In this document: positions 1-11,924 of the stretch, one piece after another
How the letters are laid out: every line of letters starts with the position of its first letter
Position numbering within the stretch: the stretch's first letter is position 1
Assembly (NCBI GenBank): GCA_036346225.1
Contig: JARFIW010000663.1
Span: 2,294,001 to 2,358,000, forward strand
Length of the DNA stretch: 64,000 bases
Source: Platerodrilus igneus
Taxonomy: Eukaryota; Arthropoda; Insecta; Coleoptera; Lycidae
Direction of reading: 5' to 3'
The notes under the pieces: generated by a model
Told to the model about the DNA's origin: nothing
What the model saw: the letters and a program-made list of their open reading frames with translations, nothing else
Databases searched by the model: none
Translations under genes and position numbers: made by a program

Positions 1-1630
1 TCTTTTTCAAGAGGACACGAGTAAGAATTAATACTACTATTGCGGTTAATAAGAAGTTCCACAGAAAAATTTTGCCGGAACCTATTTCTAGTTACTTAAT
101 GGCCAATCATTGTGGTTCATGAACTTATACTGTGCAATCCATTTGAAAACCAATCCGTCTCTATATCATAACATTTTGATATATGTAAAAAAGGAGGTCA
201 CAAGTCCTTGGACACACAAATTCTATGAAAAAACCCTTCAACGAAAAGTAAACAGGAAAAAGTAAAATTTCCCAATATCTAATTGTTCTACCCTACATAA
301 ATATAAGCGTATTTCATTGCCATTAAAATGTTAAACCATTCATTTCACGCGCGTCATTGCAACACAAATAGAAGCCCTTATTATGTAGTTAAATCCTGTG
401 TACTGCATTTATTGCATGTAGCGTGTGAAAAGATTATAAAATTAAAAGAAGTCCATCTTTAAACTGTTATGTAAAATAATTACTCTTGAGAGATACCTTT
501 ACAGTTCTTGATTTGATTATTCAAGTCGAATAAAAATTTTTTGTTTTTTTTTGGGTTTTCCTTAGGTTTTCTGAAGCGAATTTTCTTTTCGTTGATCCTA
601 TTAGTATATAGTGGTCCTGCGAGCCGGATACATTTTTTCCCTTTTTTTTTTGTTTTCTGAAAAGAATTTCCTTGTGATTTGTTCTGTTGTATATTGCGTG
701 ATTCGTTGCTTACCCCGACCTTTTAATTTTGCTGGGTGGGAATTTGTTACGTTCAATTTTTCTAAATATTTTCGTTCGAGTTACGGCTTTTTTCAAATAT
801 TCCCACATTTCCAATTCGACATTTTGTATAACTACCTGTTATAGGGGAGATACCCTTGATCACGTATTATAATTTAATTACTCGATTTGTTCCCATAAAA
901 CTCATTCTAATACAATCCCCGTATATATTGTTCTGTTAAACATTCTTTGTAGCAATTCTAACGCTTTGACACGCTACCGTTGTACTTTTATAGCACTAGC
1001 CATTCCTAATTCACCTTGTTGCGGTATTCTGTGCGGACTAGAAAGAACGCAGCACAATAAATAGTAGAGAATCGCGTACACCGTGGAACGTCCCGTTCTA
1101 AGTTTTATAAATCATTGCAATTTTTAGTATCTTTTTAACATAATGCTCTGTGGTTAGAAGCCTTTGAATCTCTCCTTTGGTTAGATATTTCACTGAATTG
1201 ACATTTGTCAAGTTGTTATTGTAAAACTGTATTAAAGTGATGCACATTAATTTGTTTTTGTTCATAAAAAGTGGTTTAATTGTGGGAAAATGTTATCTAA
1301 CCTAAGGGTGATAACGAGCACATGTGGTGGCTCGTTCTTCTTGATCCAGCTTTTGAATCGAAACGACGAACTTGGTGGGTTAGCAAAATTTATATCGCTT
1401 ATTTTAGCGGATTCCAGCTTACTACCTTGGATAAAATTAATCTTTCTGGTGTTTGTGAGTAAGAAAGTTAATTATTACGCCTTTGGCGGAGTTCACGTCG
1501 TTTTGATTAATACCTTCGCTCAATTACAGAAGCATATTTTTGTGATATTTGTTATATTCTACCCACATTGTTATGTGGTAAGTATTAGCGTTGTAGCACT
1601 TCTCGTTCTATGTATTACATAAATTTTAGG
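1..1630. other. AT-rich non-coding DNA, no gene recognised
   Basis: Long T-runs and A/T-rich sequence. The longer open frames here (611-844 and 1290-1622, plus strand) translate to Phe/Leu/Val-rich chains, as expected from reading T-rich DNA, and match no family I know. I see no splice-bounded exon, promoter or RNA gene I would support. Confidence 0.5.
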
Positions 1631-1714
1631 GTTCAAATTTAACTCCAGAGTTTAGTTCAAATTTAACTCCAAATCTAAGTTCAAATTTAACTTCAAATTT
1701 AACTTCAAATTTAA
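1631..1714. repeat. Short tandem repeat, 24-bp decaying to 12-bp unit
   Basis: The core TTCAAATTTAACTCC recurs. Two units are spaced 24 bp apart, then the array collapses to a 12-bp period (CTTCAAATTTAA). The minus-strand reading gives a KFEVKFEL-like peptide repeat, which is a by-product of the DNA repeat and not evidence of a gene. Confidence 0.7.
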
Positions 1715-4669
1715 GTCTATGTCTACGTCTGCGTGCGAGTCCAAGAGTAATTGCATATTTTAGGTTTAGCAGTTCCAATTTAAGTAGATGCACATTTGTG
1801 AAGATTCGTTTAAGTAATCGTTCTGGTGGTATTACGATTACCCAACCTCGACAACTTACTGAAATAGATGGTATTGAAGCTCCCGACGAAGAACTAATTA
1901 TTGATGCAATAAGTTCCATATGCTGGACTACCGAAATATTAATCGAATCCTGTTGGAGTTATCTGTGGATGAATATTACACCTGAAGCGATTTTGTGTGA
2001 CCATCTGTAATTGCTGTAACCCCGTTAAGTTGGATTTGGAATCCTTGACTGCTACTGGTGCATTGGAATTACTTCTTGAGGTCGAATACTTCCTTATTTA
2101 AGTGTGCTGTGTATGTTCTGTTGAGATTATTGGATAAATATTTTTGTGTATGCAACCTTATATTCACCTCTTTATTATTTTGCTTTGCATGCAACCATAC
2201 TTACAACTGTGTGTAAGGTGGGTTGCGATAATTAACGTAAAATCTGTATTTATGATAAAATCATTTAGGTATTAATGTTTAAATGCTTCCTTAGTAAGTG
2301 CTATGTTCTTATGAGTAATGCTAACCACTCGTTAATGCATTTCAGTGATTTATACATATTGATTGTAAATCTAGTCACGAGCTTAGACCCTTGGTTAAAT
2401 TATTACTCACTTGAGTTATGCTGTTACAGCTTACTTAGTGGCCACCAAGTCTGCGTGTTACCCAATTTTTACTTAGTACGAATTATTTTTGCGTACGGGC
2501 TCGTGCCCGGATATTCTGAACACCATTGCGTTATTACTGTTAAATATTATTTATACAATCACCTGGAGTAAACATATATTTGCTTATTGTGAGCACTTAG
2601 CTTGGTTAATTTTCTCTTGAATCATTTAGGATTGAATCTTGTATGTATGATTATTTGTAGAATTATTTGTTCTAGTGAACTTTATATTTATGTGTTTGAT
2701 TTCATGTTTGGCATTGTAGTTACTTCAATAAATTCAGGTTTAATTCTGTGCCCTGTTAATTTATTGATATAGTGAGTTACCTTGGGTTTTGCCCGAGGAT
2801 AGTGGAACATTTCTCGTTGATTCTGCTTGCTCCTGTTCCTGGCGCCCATTAATAAAATAGTTAGTTTTGACTTATTGGACCTTTCTAGTGGTTCCTTATG
2901 GTCCATGAATGCGATTCTTTACCCACCGCCCTGATGAGTGTTTTCTGAGCTATTCCGGAGCACTATTTGTCATCGTAACGTTAAGGAACCCATTATATCG
3001 ATTAGATATCGAATTTTTACCGTGGCAACCGAATACTGCAACAAAACACAGGGACAGAATTGTAGAATCGAAATCCAAAAGAATAAGAGTTTGGTCTAGC
3101 TCAAAAACGTCGTAGAGTGGGGTGGGTGACCTAGAAAGAAAAGAATTGGAATCCTCAGTAACAAAGAAATTTATTTTACGCACATGAAGGAAAACATACA
3201 ATGCCAAAAAGAATATTTACAAACGTCGAATACACTTTTACGTAATTGTTCGTTACAACGTGATATACATAAGCTTCGATTTACATATAGCACCGTATAA
3301 GCCTACACATTTAAAAATATAACGAATAAAATCTTACTATCTAAATACAATATGTTCTAACCCTAAATATATACAGGAAATCAAGTTTATAATAAGATAG
3401 TAAGTAAAATCAGCTAGTTGTTGACGTTCACATTAATTTATACAGTAAAAAGCAAACAGAAAAGCGTTCTATAAACGCAGTAAAATTTTGAATATCAAGT
3501 TATTAAATTAAGTACATAACGGTTCATGTTGTAAGCGTGCATGAGTGTCGGTGTCCAGTTTATTGTGGAATCAGTCAACATAATGTCTATCTTCCAAAAC
3601 AACAACACAAAATAAAGCAAATAGAAAAATATATTATACCTGGTACCATCTCAGGAAATACGGCTGTATCCGCCTACGGTTGGGGGCTAGTCCAACTTAT
3701 CTATACTGTACTATCACAAACGCATTTTAAAAGCGCGGCTTTACAACGCTCACAGGACGTTGCCTAATAGAAGTATCGTAGAAGTAGGGCGAAGAAGTTA
3801 AAGTCAAATAATTAAGAATCCTTTTTCAAAGTTGGAGTTGTATTTATATAGCTTTGAAACGATGAAAGGGAAACATAAAACCATTCCCGTCGGTATTGGT
3901 GTAGAATATTCTAAGAAGGCAAGCAAAATATATATTCTAGACAACAACTGCAAAAACCACTTCGTAGGATGCAAGCCATTACGATAGAAAAATACGATAA
4001 TTAATTCCAATGAATTTCGTTGTTCGCATGGGAAAGCAAAATACATATAACGCATTCCTGCGATTTAGACAACCAGAAATACTTTCAAGCAAATAATTTT
4101 GCTAACTTTTTAGAAATAATAGAGGTTTGTACGATTATCGATCCACGGTGCAAATATAACACGAAATAACTCAATCAGGAAGACGATTTTATTGCCCATA
4201 AAATTTGAGCGACGAACACGTGCAGATATAGCGAAATAGAATTTCACAGCAAACACGCAAATAACAAACCAATAAAATATTTAATGAGGAGAAATTTTAA
4301 TCTTTCAACGAATAACGATTTGAAATAACAAATTAACTAGTACGTATTTCCAAGGAAGAGTGTTTGTTTGTTTTAACGAATAACTTTTGGACCTAACAAG
4401 CAGCGGTTATCATGTTTTACAAAGAATTAAAATGTATAATGGAAACAAATGCTTGCTTGTTTTTAACGTATTGGTAAATGGTTATAGGATATATTCTACG
4501 TATTGAGGAACATTTCTATGCAGGATGGTTTTAATGTTCGACAATTTGTTAAGTTTGGATTATATAGGACAACAACATAAGAGGTTTAGATTAGCGGTTT
4601 CAATTAAGGTCCTTGCAATTTAATGCAGAATCTTTCTATTTCAGAAAATTACCTTAACAAACGATTTCC
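1715..4669. other. Non-coding stretch, nothing recognised
   Basis: AT-rich sequence with scattered short open frames on both strands and no recognisable domain. A plus-strand frame at 1798-2010 has a more mixed composition but is short, and I cannot assign it. Confidence 0.45.
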
Positions 4670-5245
4670 TGTTGCCATAAATTTATGGTTACGCCCTGTA
4701 TAATACAAGTGTACCTTTATTCATTGATGTACAAGCGATAAATGTAATTGCCCATGAATAAATAATCGCTCTGTATGATACAAGCGTATTATAAATAGAT
4801 AACAAGTAACGTAAGTTGTAAATGTAAAAATAATAAATTATAAGATACCGTAAAACGCATTGAATGCGAACGCAAATCGATCATTTTAAGATAAATACAA
4901 AGCCATTTATTTTCACTTATTAATTATCGATACATTTTTGATAAAAATGTTTTTCGTTTGCTGTAAATAGCAAAGAATACTAGCTTTAAGCATTTAAATA
5001 AAAATAACTAATTTCGTGTATTCGAAATCCCAATTCTAATAAAACACGTTTTGATGTTAAAAGCAAAGATGTTCTACAAAATGCAACCCCTTTTACATTA
5101 AAAAGCATTTAAAGTTTAAATTAATTACCTTGTGGATTACAGAAATTTATTTCAAATAAAGAATTCTCTAGAATATTAGTCATACGCATTTAAAACTACG
5201 TAAATAAACTAATTAATAAATGAAACATTTATTCCAAAAAGCGGC
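4670..5245 (+). repeat. Dispersed repeat, left member of a diverged direct pair
   Basis: Shares an ordered series of motifs with 6565-7095: GGTTAC[G/A]CCCTGTATAATACAAG near the start, TATGATA[C/T]AAGCGTATT about 80 bp later, AAAACACGTTTT in the middle and TTTATTCCAA[A/G]AAGCGGC at the end. The order and spacing agree (about 545 bp here against about 500 bp in the partner), so this is a duplicated unit, not chance motifs. Family unknown. Confidence 0.6.
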
Positions 5246-6564
5246 CGGAACACTACAAACCCCAGAAAATGCAATGTATGAAATATTTATGATCTTCGCA
5301 TTCATTGTTGGAGAGATGCGATACGCCACAATAATCGTGTATGTGTTAGACAAGGACAAACAGCGCGCGCCACAAATAAGTGGAACGAGATTACGAGGTA
5401 ATAAACGCCGCGATTTTAGACGCTAATTAGTTTTTCTGTGAAATCTTACATCATAAAGTTCCATACACATTCTATTTGGTTTTAGAAAATATATAATTAG
5501 AATATATAAAGAAGTGTTTATTAAACACGGGGATTCATTCGATTCTTAAATTCGATCGCAAAATGTTATTATGATTTAAAGTCGCAAGCTGTTGCTTTGC
5601 GAAAATGATATTTGAAGTATGCAGCAAGCATACTGTAATTTATCAATTACGATGGTAAAATGAATATAGAAGTCATGTTTTAAATGAAAAATACATAAAA
5701 AATTCAATTTATTAATTAAAATGAAGAGGGAAAATTCTTCAATATAACGCTATTTTTAAAACTTTATTAAATAATCGAAAGGAAGATTTAATCAAAAATG
5801 TACTTTGGTAACCGCTGCTTGAAATGAGGATTTTAAATATGAAAAATCTGGTAAGCTGATTTGACATCAATTTAAAATAAGAAAATATTTAATTACGAGG
5901 AGAGTTTTTGTGGATTCTGCAAGTATTACTTTTAGATTTATTTTTAACTGATATTGGAGTATTTGTATTTAATTTAAGGTAGAATAATAAGTGTTAATCA
6001 TATAATAATTTTTTGTAAATGATTTTTTTACCTGGGAAGTTTGTATTCGGAGGACGAAACACTCTGACCTTTTAGTAGATTATCTGTCACGGATTTTTTA
6101 GCCAAACAAACCTTACAAGCGTGGGAATAAACAAAGTCAGGTACAATATTCATACAAAAGGGAAATTTAGTTCTGTAAATTTAAAATAAGACAAGGAACA
6201 TTTTTTAATACAATTAATACTTCTTAGAAACTATTTTGTTTGAAAGAAATGATGTTGTAAATTTTCTATATGCTTTTGTATGTGAGAGATACTATATAAA
6301 TGCTTTGTGATATTGCTGTGTTTGATTTCATTTTGAAAACTCCGTCAATCCCTTGAGCTAGCCAGGCAAAGTTAGAAAGCAAGATACATGAACAATTTCA
6401 AGTTTTACACATTGCTGTATCTGTCACAGCACTTTTTAGTGACGCTCCAACTCCAACTCAATATATATTGATGTGATAAGCGGGTCACGAGAGGTCATTG
6501 AAACCCAAATTCTACAAATAAATCCTACTGCACTATAAAAGAATTCGGAAAAAATAGAATTTTC
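5246..6564. other. AT-rich DNA between two direct repeats, nothing recognised
   Basis: About 1.3 kb with no open frame or domain of note. Its position between two long direct repeats allows it to be the internal part of a decayed element, but no primer site, polypurine tract or coding remnant is visible. Confidence 0.4.
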
Positions 6565-7095
6565 CGAAAATTCATGGTTACACCCTGTATAATACAAGCG
6601 CACTTTTTAGCTATTAATTACGATGTACAATGTACATTGCATGCATGTAAATAATCACCCCGTATGATATAAGCGTATTGTAAATACATAGCAATTAATG
6701 TACAACAAAAACACAATTCCGCGTTTTTAAATAATTACTCTAAAATAAATGCGAAGCCATTTGCTTGTAATAAAAATGCCTTTTCCGTGCATAAAAATAA
6801 ATAATTTTGTGCACTTAAAACCACAATTTTAATCGTAATTATGTGTATTAAAACACGTTTTACCGTAAAAAAACAATCTTTTATTACAATTACAGAGACG
6901 CGGGTCCTTCCGCATGGTTAAAACTCGTGGATAAAACAATTAAAGTTTAAAGTAATTAGCCAAATGGACTCTGTATAATGTAAATTTAATTTATATAAAA
7001 CATGTTCTCGAAATATCGAAAAGAATTGAAAAGAAATACTTCAATTTCGTATGACATAATTAATAAAAAAAAACGTTTATTCCAAGAAGCGGCTT
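6565..7095 (+). repeat. Dispersed repeat, right member of a diverged direct pair
   Basis: Partner of 4670-5245 (same motifs, same order, same strand). The segment GGTTACACCCTGTA resembles the end of a mariner-like inverted repeat next to a TA, but I found no matching opposite end. It abuts a non-LTR retrotransposon fragment at about 7100. Confidence 0.6.
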
Positions 7096-7099
7096 TAAT

Positions 7100-8190
7100 T
7101 TCAGCAGACTGGTCTATATTAGATAATTGTAGTAATGCTAATGAAGCTTACGATATTTTTCATGAGTTACTTTAAGGTGTTTCTGAATATGTACGTTGCA
7201 AGGACATGACTAGTAAACTCAAATACTCATTTTGGTTTAACGGCGAGATTATAAGTAATAGTAAAATAAAAGGAAAGGCGCTTAAAAAGTGCAAGAAAAT
7301 TAATTCTCAGTATCACTTGGACGAATTCAGAGGGCTATGCTCATAAGTGAAAAATGAAATCAGAACAGCTTACGTTGATTATTTAGTTACAATTGAAATA
7401 TCTAACAAAAATGACAGCAAAAGGTGTTGGTCTTTAATTAGAGCAAAAAATGGTAAATCTCGGATACTGGAAAAGATACCTAAAAATGACGCAATTAATG
7501 ATACCCTACGAGATATTGTAAATGCATTTGCAGAACACTTTAATGCGAATTATCTAGACACAATCACGTTAGATAACAATTCCTAAAACATAGTAGTTAA
7601 TCTATCTAGTGCCAATGTAAATATTCAATATATATCCGAAAATGATATTGGAGATGCTATAAAAAAAATGAAAAATAAACCCACGTCAGGCCTTGACCAA
7701 GTACCGAGTTACTTAATAAAAGATTGTGTAAACATTTTTATACGCTCACTCATGTGATTTTCAATTTGTCGCTGAAAACTGAAACCTTTCCATGCAGGTG
7801 GAAAATAGCTCGCGTATGTCCCGTACATAAAGGTAATGACGCTGGTGATCTTCAAAATTATAGGTCTATTTTTATACTTTCAAACTTTTTTAAATTAAAA
7901 TACTTGAGTCAATCATATATAAATATGTTTACAGCTTCATCAAAAGCGTTCTATCACTGTACCAACACGGATTTGTTGAAAATCGATCAACAGTAACAAA
8001 TTTGTATAGTTTGTTGCGGAAGTGTTGGATACTCGAGCCCAAGTAGACGTCATGTATATTGACATGTCTAAAGCCTTTGATGATATCCACCATGAGCTAT
8101 TGCTTAATAAATTAAATAGTTATGGTTTTAGTAATTCGCTAATTATGTGACTTAAGCCGTACTTATTGAGTCGTACTCAAAATGGAGAAA
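7100..8190 (+). pseudogene. Jockey/CR1-like non-LTR reverse transcriptase fragment
   Basis: Decayed polymerase of an APE-type LINE, broken by several stops and frameshifts. Before the RT there is a linker typical of these elements (ADW...L..C.N.NEAYD, then WF..I...IK.K). From about 7347 an open piece includes a linker segment. From 7724 the fingers motif FPCRWKIARVCPVHKGND is clear, followed by a NYRSI-type motif. At about 8050 the palm motif DMSKAFDDIHHELL gives the first catalytic Asp. The FADD block and thumb of this family are absent, because another element begins at about 8197. No endonuclease is visible upstream. The Jockey versus CR1 call is by motif memory only. Confidence 0.75.
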
Positions 8191-8196
8191 AATGTC

Positions 8197-9328
8197 GAAA
8201 TACTCAAAAAGTTTGGAATGAGTTTTTAGGAATAGGCGGATAGTACATAGCTTATACAAAGAGCAAACAGCGGTAATAGAATTAGAGCACGAGCGTAGAA
8301 AAGTAAATATTAGGAAAGGGGTGAGACAGGGATGCGTCCCATCCCCATTAATTTTTAACTTGTACATCGAAGAGGCAATGAATACTGTCAAATGCAGGAA
8401 GACATTTGGAATTACTATGCAGGGACAAAAAATTGATATGCTTAGATTTGCAGATGATATAGCGGTATTAACATCTAGCAAGGAAGAGTTAGAAGCTGCT
8501 ATTTATGAAATGGAAACCGTTCTAACAAAAAGATACGGTATGAATATTAACAAAAAAAAACTAAGATACTAGTATGCAAAAGAGGGGAAAATAAATTAAA
8601 AAATAGAATACAAATAGGTAACGAGAACTTAGGTACAAGAGGTTAAGGATTTCTACTACCTAGGAAACCAAATAATGCAAGATATAAAACAAAGATCGGC
8701 ACAAAGTCGTGCTACATTTAACAAGAAAAAGCAACTACTGTGTTCAAAGACAACAACCATAGACACAAGGAAAAGATTGCTTAAAGCATATGTGTGTATC
8801 ACAGCACTGACTGTACGGCTGTGAAGTCTGGACGGTAGGAGAAGCGAACAGGAAAAAGGTAGAAGCCTTTGAAATGTGGTGCTACAGACGTATGATGAAG
8901 ATATCATGAACAGACAAAGTTAATAACAAAAAGGTACTAGAAATGGTAGGGGAAGAAATAATTATGTGGAAAACAGTAAAAAATATTAGAAATAAGATAA
9001 AAGACCACTTACTAGAGCTTGAAAGAATACTGCGGAATATATTAGAAGCAGAGATAGGAAAAGAGGGAGGTAGAAGTATACCTAGGTTAGACTATTGACA
9101 CAGATAGTGAAAGATGTAGGCTGTGGGAATTTCAAGGAAATGTGCAGGCTAGTTCAAAATAGAAATCAACAGAGGTACGCGTCCAACCAATTCCAAGATA
9201 GAAAACCTAATGACGAAAAAATAACTGTACTTAAACCTAATGATTATTATAAGCAACTACAGGTATTGGTTTTGCAATACTATCAACTCATGTTAATTGT
9301 GCGAAAGGATTTACTGGAAAACTATTAA
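8197..9328 (+). pseudogene. RTE-like non-LTR reverse transcriptase, C-terminal half
   Basis: Second, different RT fragment in the same orientation as its neighbour. Reading begins near VEILKKFGMSF, continues through KGVRQGCVPSPLIFN (motif B') and LRFADDIAVL (FADD catalytic pair) in an open stretch to 8572. It then runs through frameshifts into a thumb and tail region that includes EAFEMWCYRRMMKIS and a tail frame at 9095-9328. The C-terminal tail recurs at 24.5-25.1, 31.6/34.3-34.6 and 57.4-57.6 kb, so it is a multi-copy family here. The N-terminal endonuclease and first RT half are missing (5' truncation, common for LINEs). The clade (RTE-like) is uncertain. Confidence 0.75.
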
Positions 9329-9805
9329 TTCGGCAAATGTCTAAGTGTTGGGGGATCCTTGGTAGCCACAGGCTGCTTAACTCCCTTTACATACCACTGA
9401 ATCTTGGTGAAATAGGGCATATAATTAGGAAACAACAACAGTAGGGAAACCGAGCTGTAACTAGGCTGTGGAAATTTCAGGGAACGGTTTAGGCTAGCTC
9501 AAAATAGAATAAATGAAGGTACGCGACCAACAAGTTTCAAGACGGAAAACCTAATGACGTAAAAATAATTGCATTTAAATCTGATGATTATTATAGACTA
9601 CTACAGGTGTTGGTTTTGAAATATTTTCAACTAATGTTGATTGTGCAAAAGGATATATTGAAAAATTATTAATTCGGCAGATGTTCAAGTGTTGGGGATC
9701 TTGGTAGCCGCAAGCTGCTTAACCCCCTTCACAAACTACTGAATATCCAGGAAGTAGAGTATATATTTATAAACAATAGAAAGGCAACCGAACGGCATCT
9801 AACAA
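9116..9805 (+). repeat. 345-bp tandem duplication of the LINE 3' end
   Basis: The segment starting GTAGGCTGTGGGAATTTC at 9116 is repeated from 9461 (CTAGGCTGTGGAAATTTC). Both copies run through AGTGTTGGGGGATCCTTGG-type sequence and the remark-worthy GCTGCTTAAC motif. The two copies are diverged, so the duplication is not recent. The same doubled arrangement is present in the second copy of this region (25.6-26.2 kb), so the duplication predates the larger one. Confidence 0.75.
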
Positions 9806-9872
9806 GAAAGAACAGCTGCTATTATAAATATTTATGGTTCCGGGTTGGGACCGTGTCATTTTATAAACTAAG

Positions 9873-9911
9873 GTCGACATTTCCTCCACTTTTGTAGGGG
9901 GCATCATCAGG
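9873..9911 (-). other. Hammerhead-ribozyme-like core in the PLE terminal region
   Basis: Minus strand shows CTGATGA (9904-9910), a stem-loop-like spacer, then GAAA (9880-9883) followed by TGTCGACC. CTGANGA and GAAA are the two invariant core strands of a hammerhead, and PLE terminal repeats are known to carry such ribozymes. Pairing in helix II is poor here, so this copy is probably inactive. Compare 26310-26343 and 31505-31540. Confidence 0.4.
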
Positions 9912-10063
9912 AGAAGAAAAGAAATAAGTAGACAAGTTAAAGTGTCAAAAGTTAATAATAAAGAGTATGTAAAGTTACTTCTGAACTAGCAGACTCACTA
10001 GCTCATTTAAGCCAAAAGGTATCTTGTGGCAAAGTAACTGATAAAAGTAGCGAAAGTGGTAGT

Positions 10064-10470
10064 TTATATAAGGCGAGAACTTGATGCATAAGTGATCATG
10101 AATAGAGAGGAGTGTCGTAGCGGATCAGTGAACATTGCGGTTCCGCTTGTTTTCCAAATGAGGGAAAGATAGTAGTCATCGTCTTTGTTTAGATTATTAG
10201 AATTTTTAGTGATTTCTACGGATTCTCTGATTTTTCTATTGTAGAAAAATGGAATTCTGGCAATTGGTTTCGTCTTATCAAAGTTAATGGTATGACCTGT
10301 TTTATGTTGATGTTCGGCCACCGCTGAGCAATTATACTGGCTTGTTCTAAAGCATCGCTTATGCTCGTTTAGCCTAGTCTGTACTGACCGCCCTGTTTCT
10401 CCTATGTATACTAAACGGCAGCTGCAACGTATACTACATACGCCTGGGGCTTTAACACTGTGTAGGGATT
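10064..10470 (-). pseudogene. PLE GIY-YIG endonuclease domain
   Basis: Reading inwards from 10.47 kb one frame gives GVCSIRCSCRLVYIGETGRS, the GIY-YIG signature with a Cys-rich insert, then QTRLNEHKRCFRT. A second open piece (10064-10321) follows with AEHQHKTGHTINFDKTKPIA and ends after SLIWKTSGTAMF. This nuclease makes the target-site nick in PLEs. The domain looks complete in content; its link to the RT is broken. Confidence 0.8.
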
Positions 10471-10620
10471 ACAGCGTGGTTTAGAGGTCCGTATTGGATG
10501 CAGATGCCGGTTTATTACTCTGCCGATATCTGAGTTGCGATAGCCGTTTTTTATGACTAGTTTTTAGATAGGTCAATCATTAGATAAATGTTCTGGTTGT
10601 GAAATCTTAATTGCAGTGGA

Positions 10621-11290
10621 CTAAAGAGTTGAATGCCGATGATTTTTGTGATGGATGATGATATGACGACGCATGTAGGTATCTGTGTGTGTATGTGTGG
10701 GTTTTCGATATACCGAATGAACTAGTCGTCCGTTGGGTTGGCGCTCCACCAGAACGTCAAGAAATGGCAGAGTTCCGTTCTTTTCAATTTCTACAGTGAA
10801 CTTAATATCTTTATGTTGATTGTTTACGTGATCTAGAAGATTGAGCGTTTGGTGTCCATGGGGCCAGATTACAAAAGTGTCAGCTACATAACAGAGCCAA
10901 GTTTTTGGTTTAAGGTATGTGGATTCTAGAGCCATGGATTCCAAAGACTCCATGAATATATTGGCCACAATATGAAATAGAGGTGAGCTCACTAGTGTGC
11001 CAGAAGTTGGTTTGTAAAATTGTGCATCGAAAACAAAATAGATAAAAGTTAAGCATTTTTCAATGAGCGTGGCCAGGTACTTAAATTTGTTTTCTTGAGG
11101 TAGGAGTTGTTTAATAATGGAGACAGTGTCTAGACAGGTACGTTTGTAAATAGGGATGTTACGTCAAAACTGACTAGTATATCATTAGGGCATAGCTCAA
11201 TATTTGCTATTAGTTTTGTAAAATGAGTGGAGTTTAAAACATTAGTAGGGATCGTACCGTAATAGGGTTTTAAGAAATTTGCTAGGTATT
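10621..11290 (-). pseudogene. PLE reverse transcriptase, palm part with altered active site
   Basis: Continues the RT. FDVTSLFTNVP (first catalytic Asp) is near 11.15 kb, followed by a break, then an open piece 10621-10992 with SSPLFHIVANIFMESLE, CYVADTFVIW and FTVEIEKNGTLPFLDVLV. PLE RTs normally read YVDD at the second motif; here the first of the two Asp residues is Ala (codon GCT), which should abolish polymerisation. The copy at 27 kb has the same Ala. The piece ends in a GT-rich stretch encoding PTHTHTDTY, an ordinary PLE feature. Confidence 0.8.
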
Positions 11291-11309
11291 TTGCCCGATG
11301 GTAGGTTGG

Positions 11310-11924
11310 CTAGTCAATTGTGTTCACTATCGGACGGAGAGGGACATCAGGTTTATTGACTTCAGGAAGGCCGTACAAGCGAGGTCGTTTAGATTCGCAA
11401 AGTATTATGCGTTTTTGGACAGTTTTGGGAACATTAGAGGATTTGATAAGTGCTGAAATTTCCCGTTCAAGCTTTGAAGTGGGGTTTTTGGTTATAGGAG
11501 TGTAGGAACCGTCTTGTAATACTTGGTTAATCTTTTCTTTGTATTCTGTACGGTTTAGAATTACATTCGCCTTACCTTTGTCTGCGGGAACTATAACAAT
11601 TTGCATGTTCGTTCGTAGGTGTTTTAAGGCCGTCATTTCTTGCTTTGTCACGTTTTTGTTGGAAGTTTGGGCATGTCGGAGACATTTAGTTGTTTCAAAG
11701 CGAATTAGATTGGCATCGTCTTGGGGTAGATATAAGATCGCTGATTCTACAGAGCTAATTATTTCCTCTGCGGGAATTTTTCTGGGTGTAATTGAGAAGT
11801 TTAGTCCTTTGGAAAGGATATGTAGTTCGTTTTCGGATAGGATCGGTTTATGACGCTGTTTGAGGACAGAGCTTTCGGGTAAGATGTTTTTTTCAGGATG
11901 TGAAAGGTTCTTGGAAAGTTGCAA
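11310..11924 (-). pseudogene. PLE reverse transcriptase, N-terminal part
   Basis: A 204-residue open piece. It holds the PLE pre-RT region (CLRHAQTSNKNVTKQEM), a fingers motif VIVPADKGKANVIL at about residues 108-121, and PRLYGLPEVNKPDVPLRPIV near the end, the characteristic PLE RT block. The frame closes at a TAG just after NTID, and recognisable RT sequence (PTYHRAKYLANFLKPY) continues beyond it. Upstream sequence towards 12.1 kb seems to belong to the same protein but is not cleanly open. Confidence 0.85.

Noticed and set aside
611..844. Open frame rich in Phe and Tyr
   Set aside because: T-rich DNA read as protein; no domain, no related copy, no coding-like composition.
1626..1919. Minus-strand frame with KFEVKFEL repeats
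   Set aside because: The peptide repeat is produced by the short DNA repeat at 1631-1714.
11320..11853. Plus-strand frames opposite the PLE reverse transcriptase (also 27739-28272)
   Set aside because: Antisense shadows of a recognisable minus-strand RT. Their similarity between copies only reflects the duplication.
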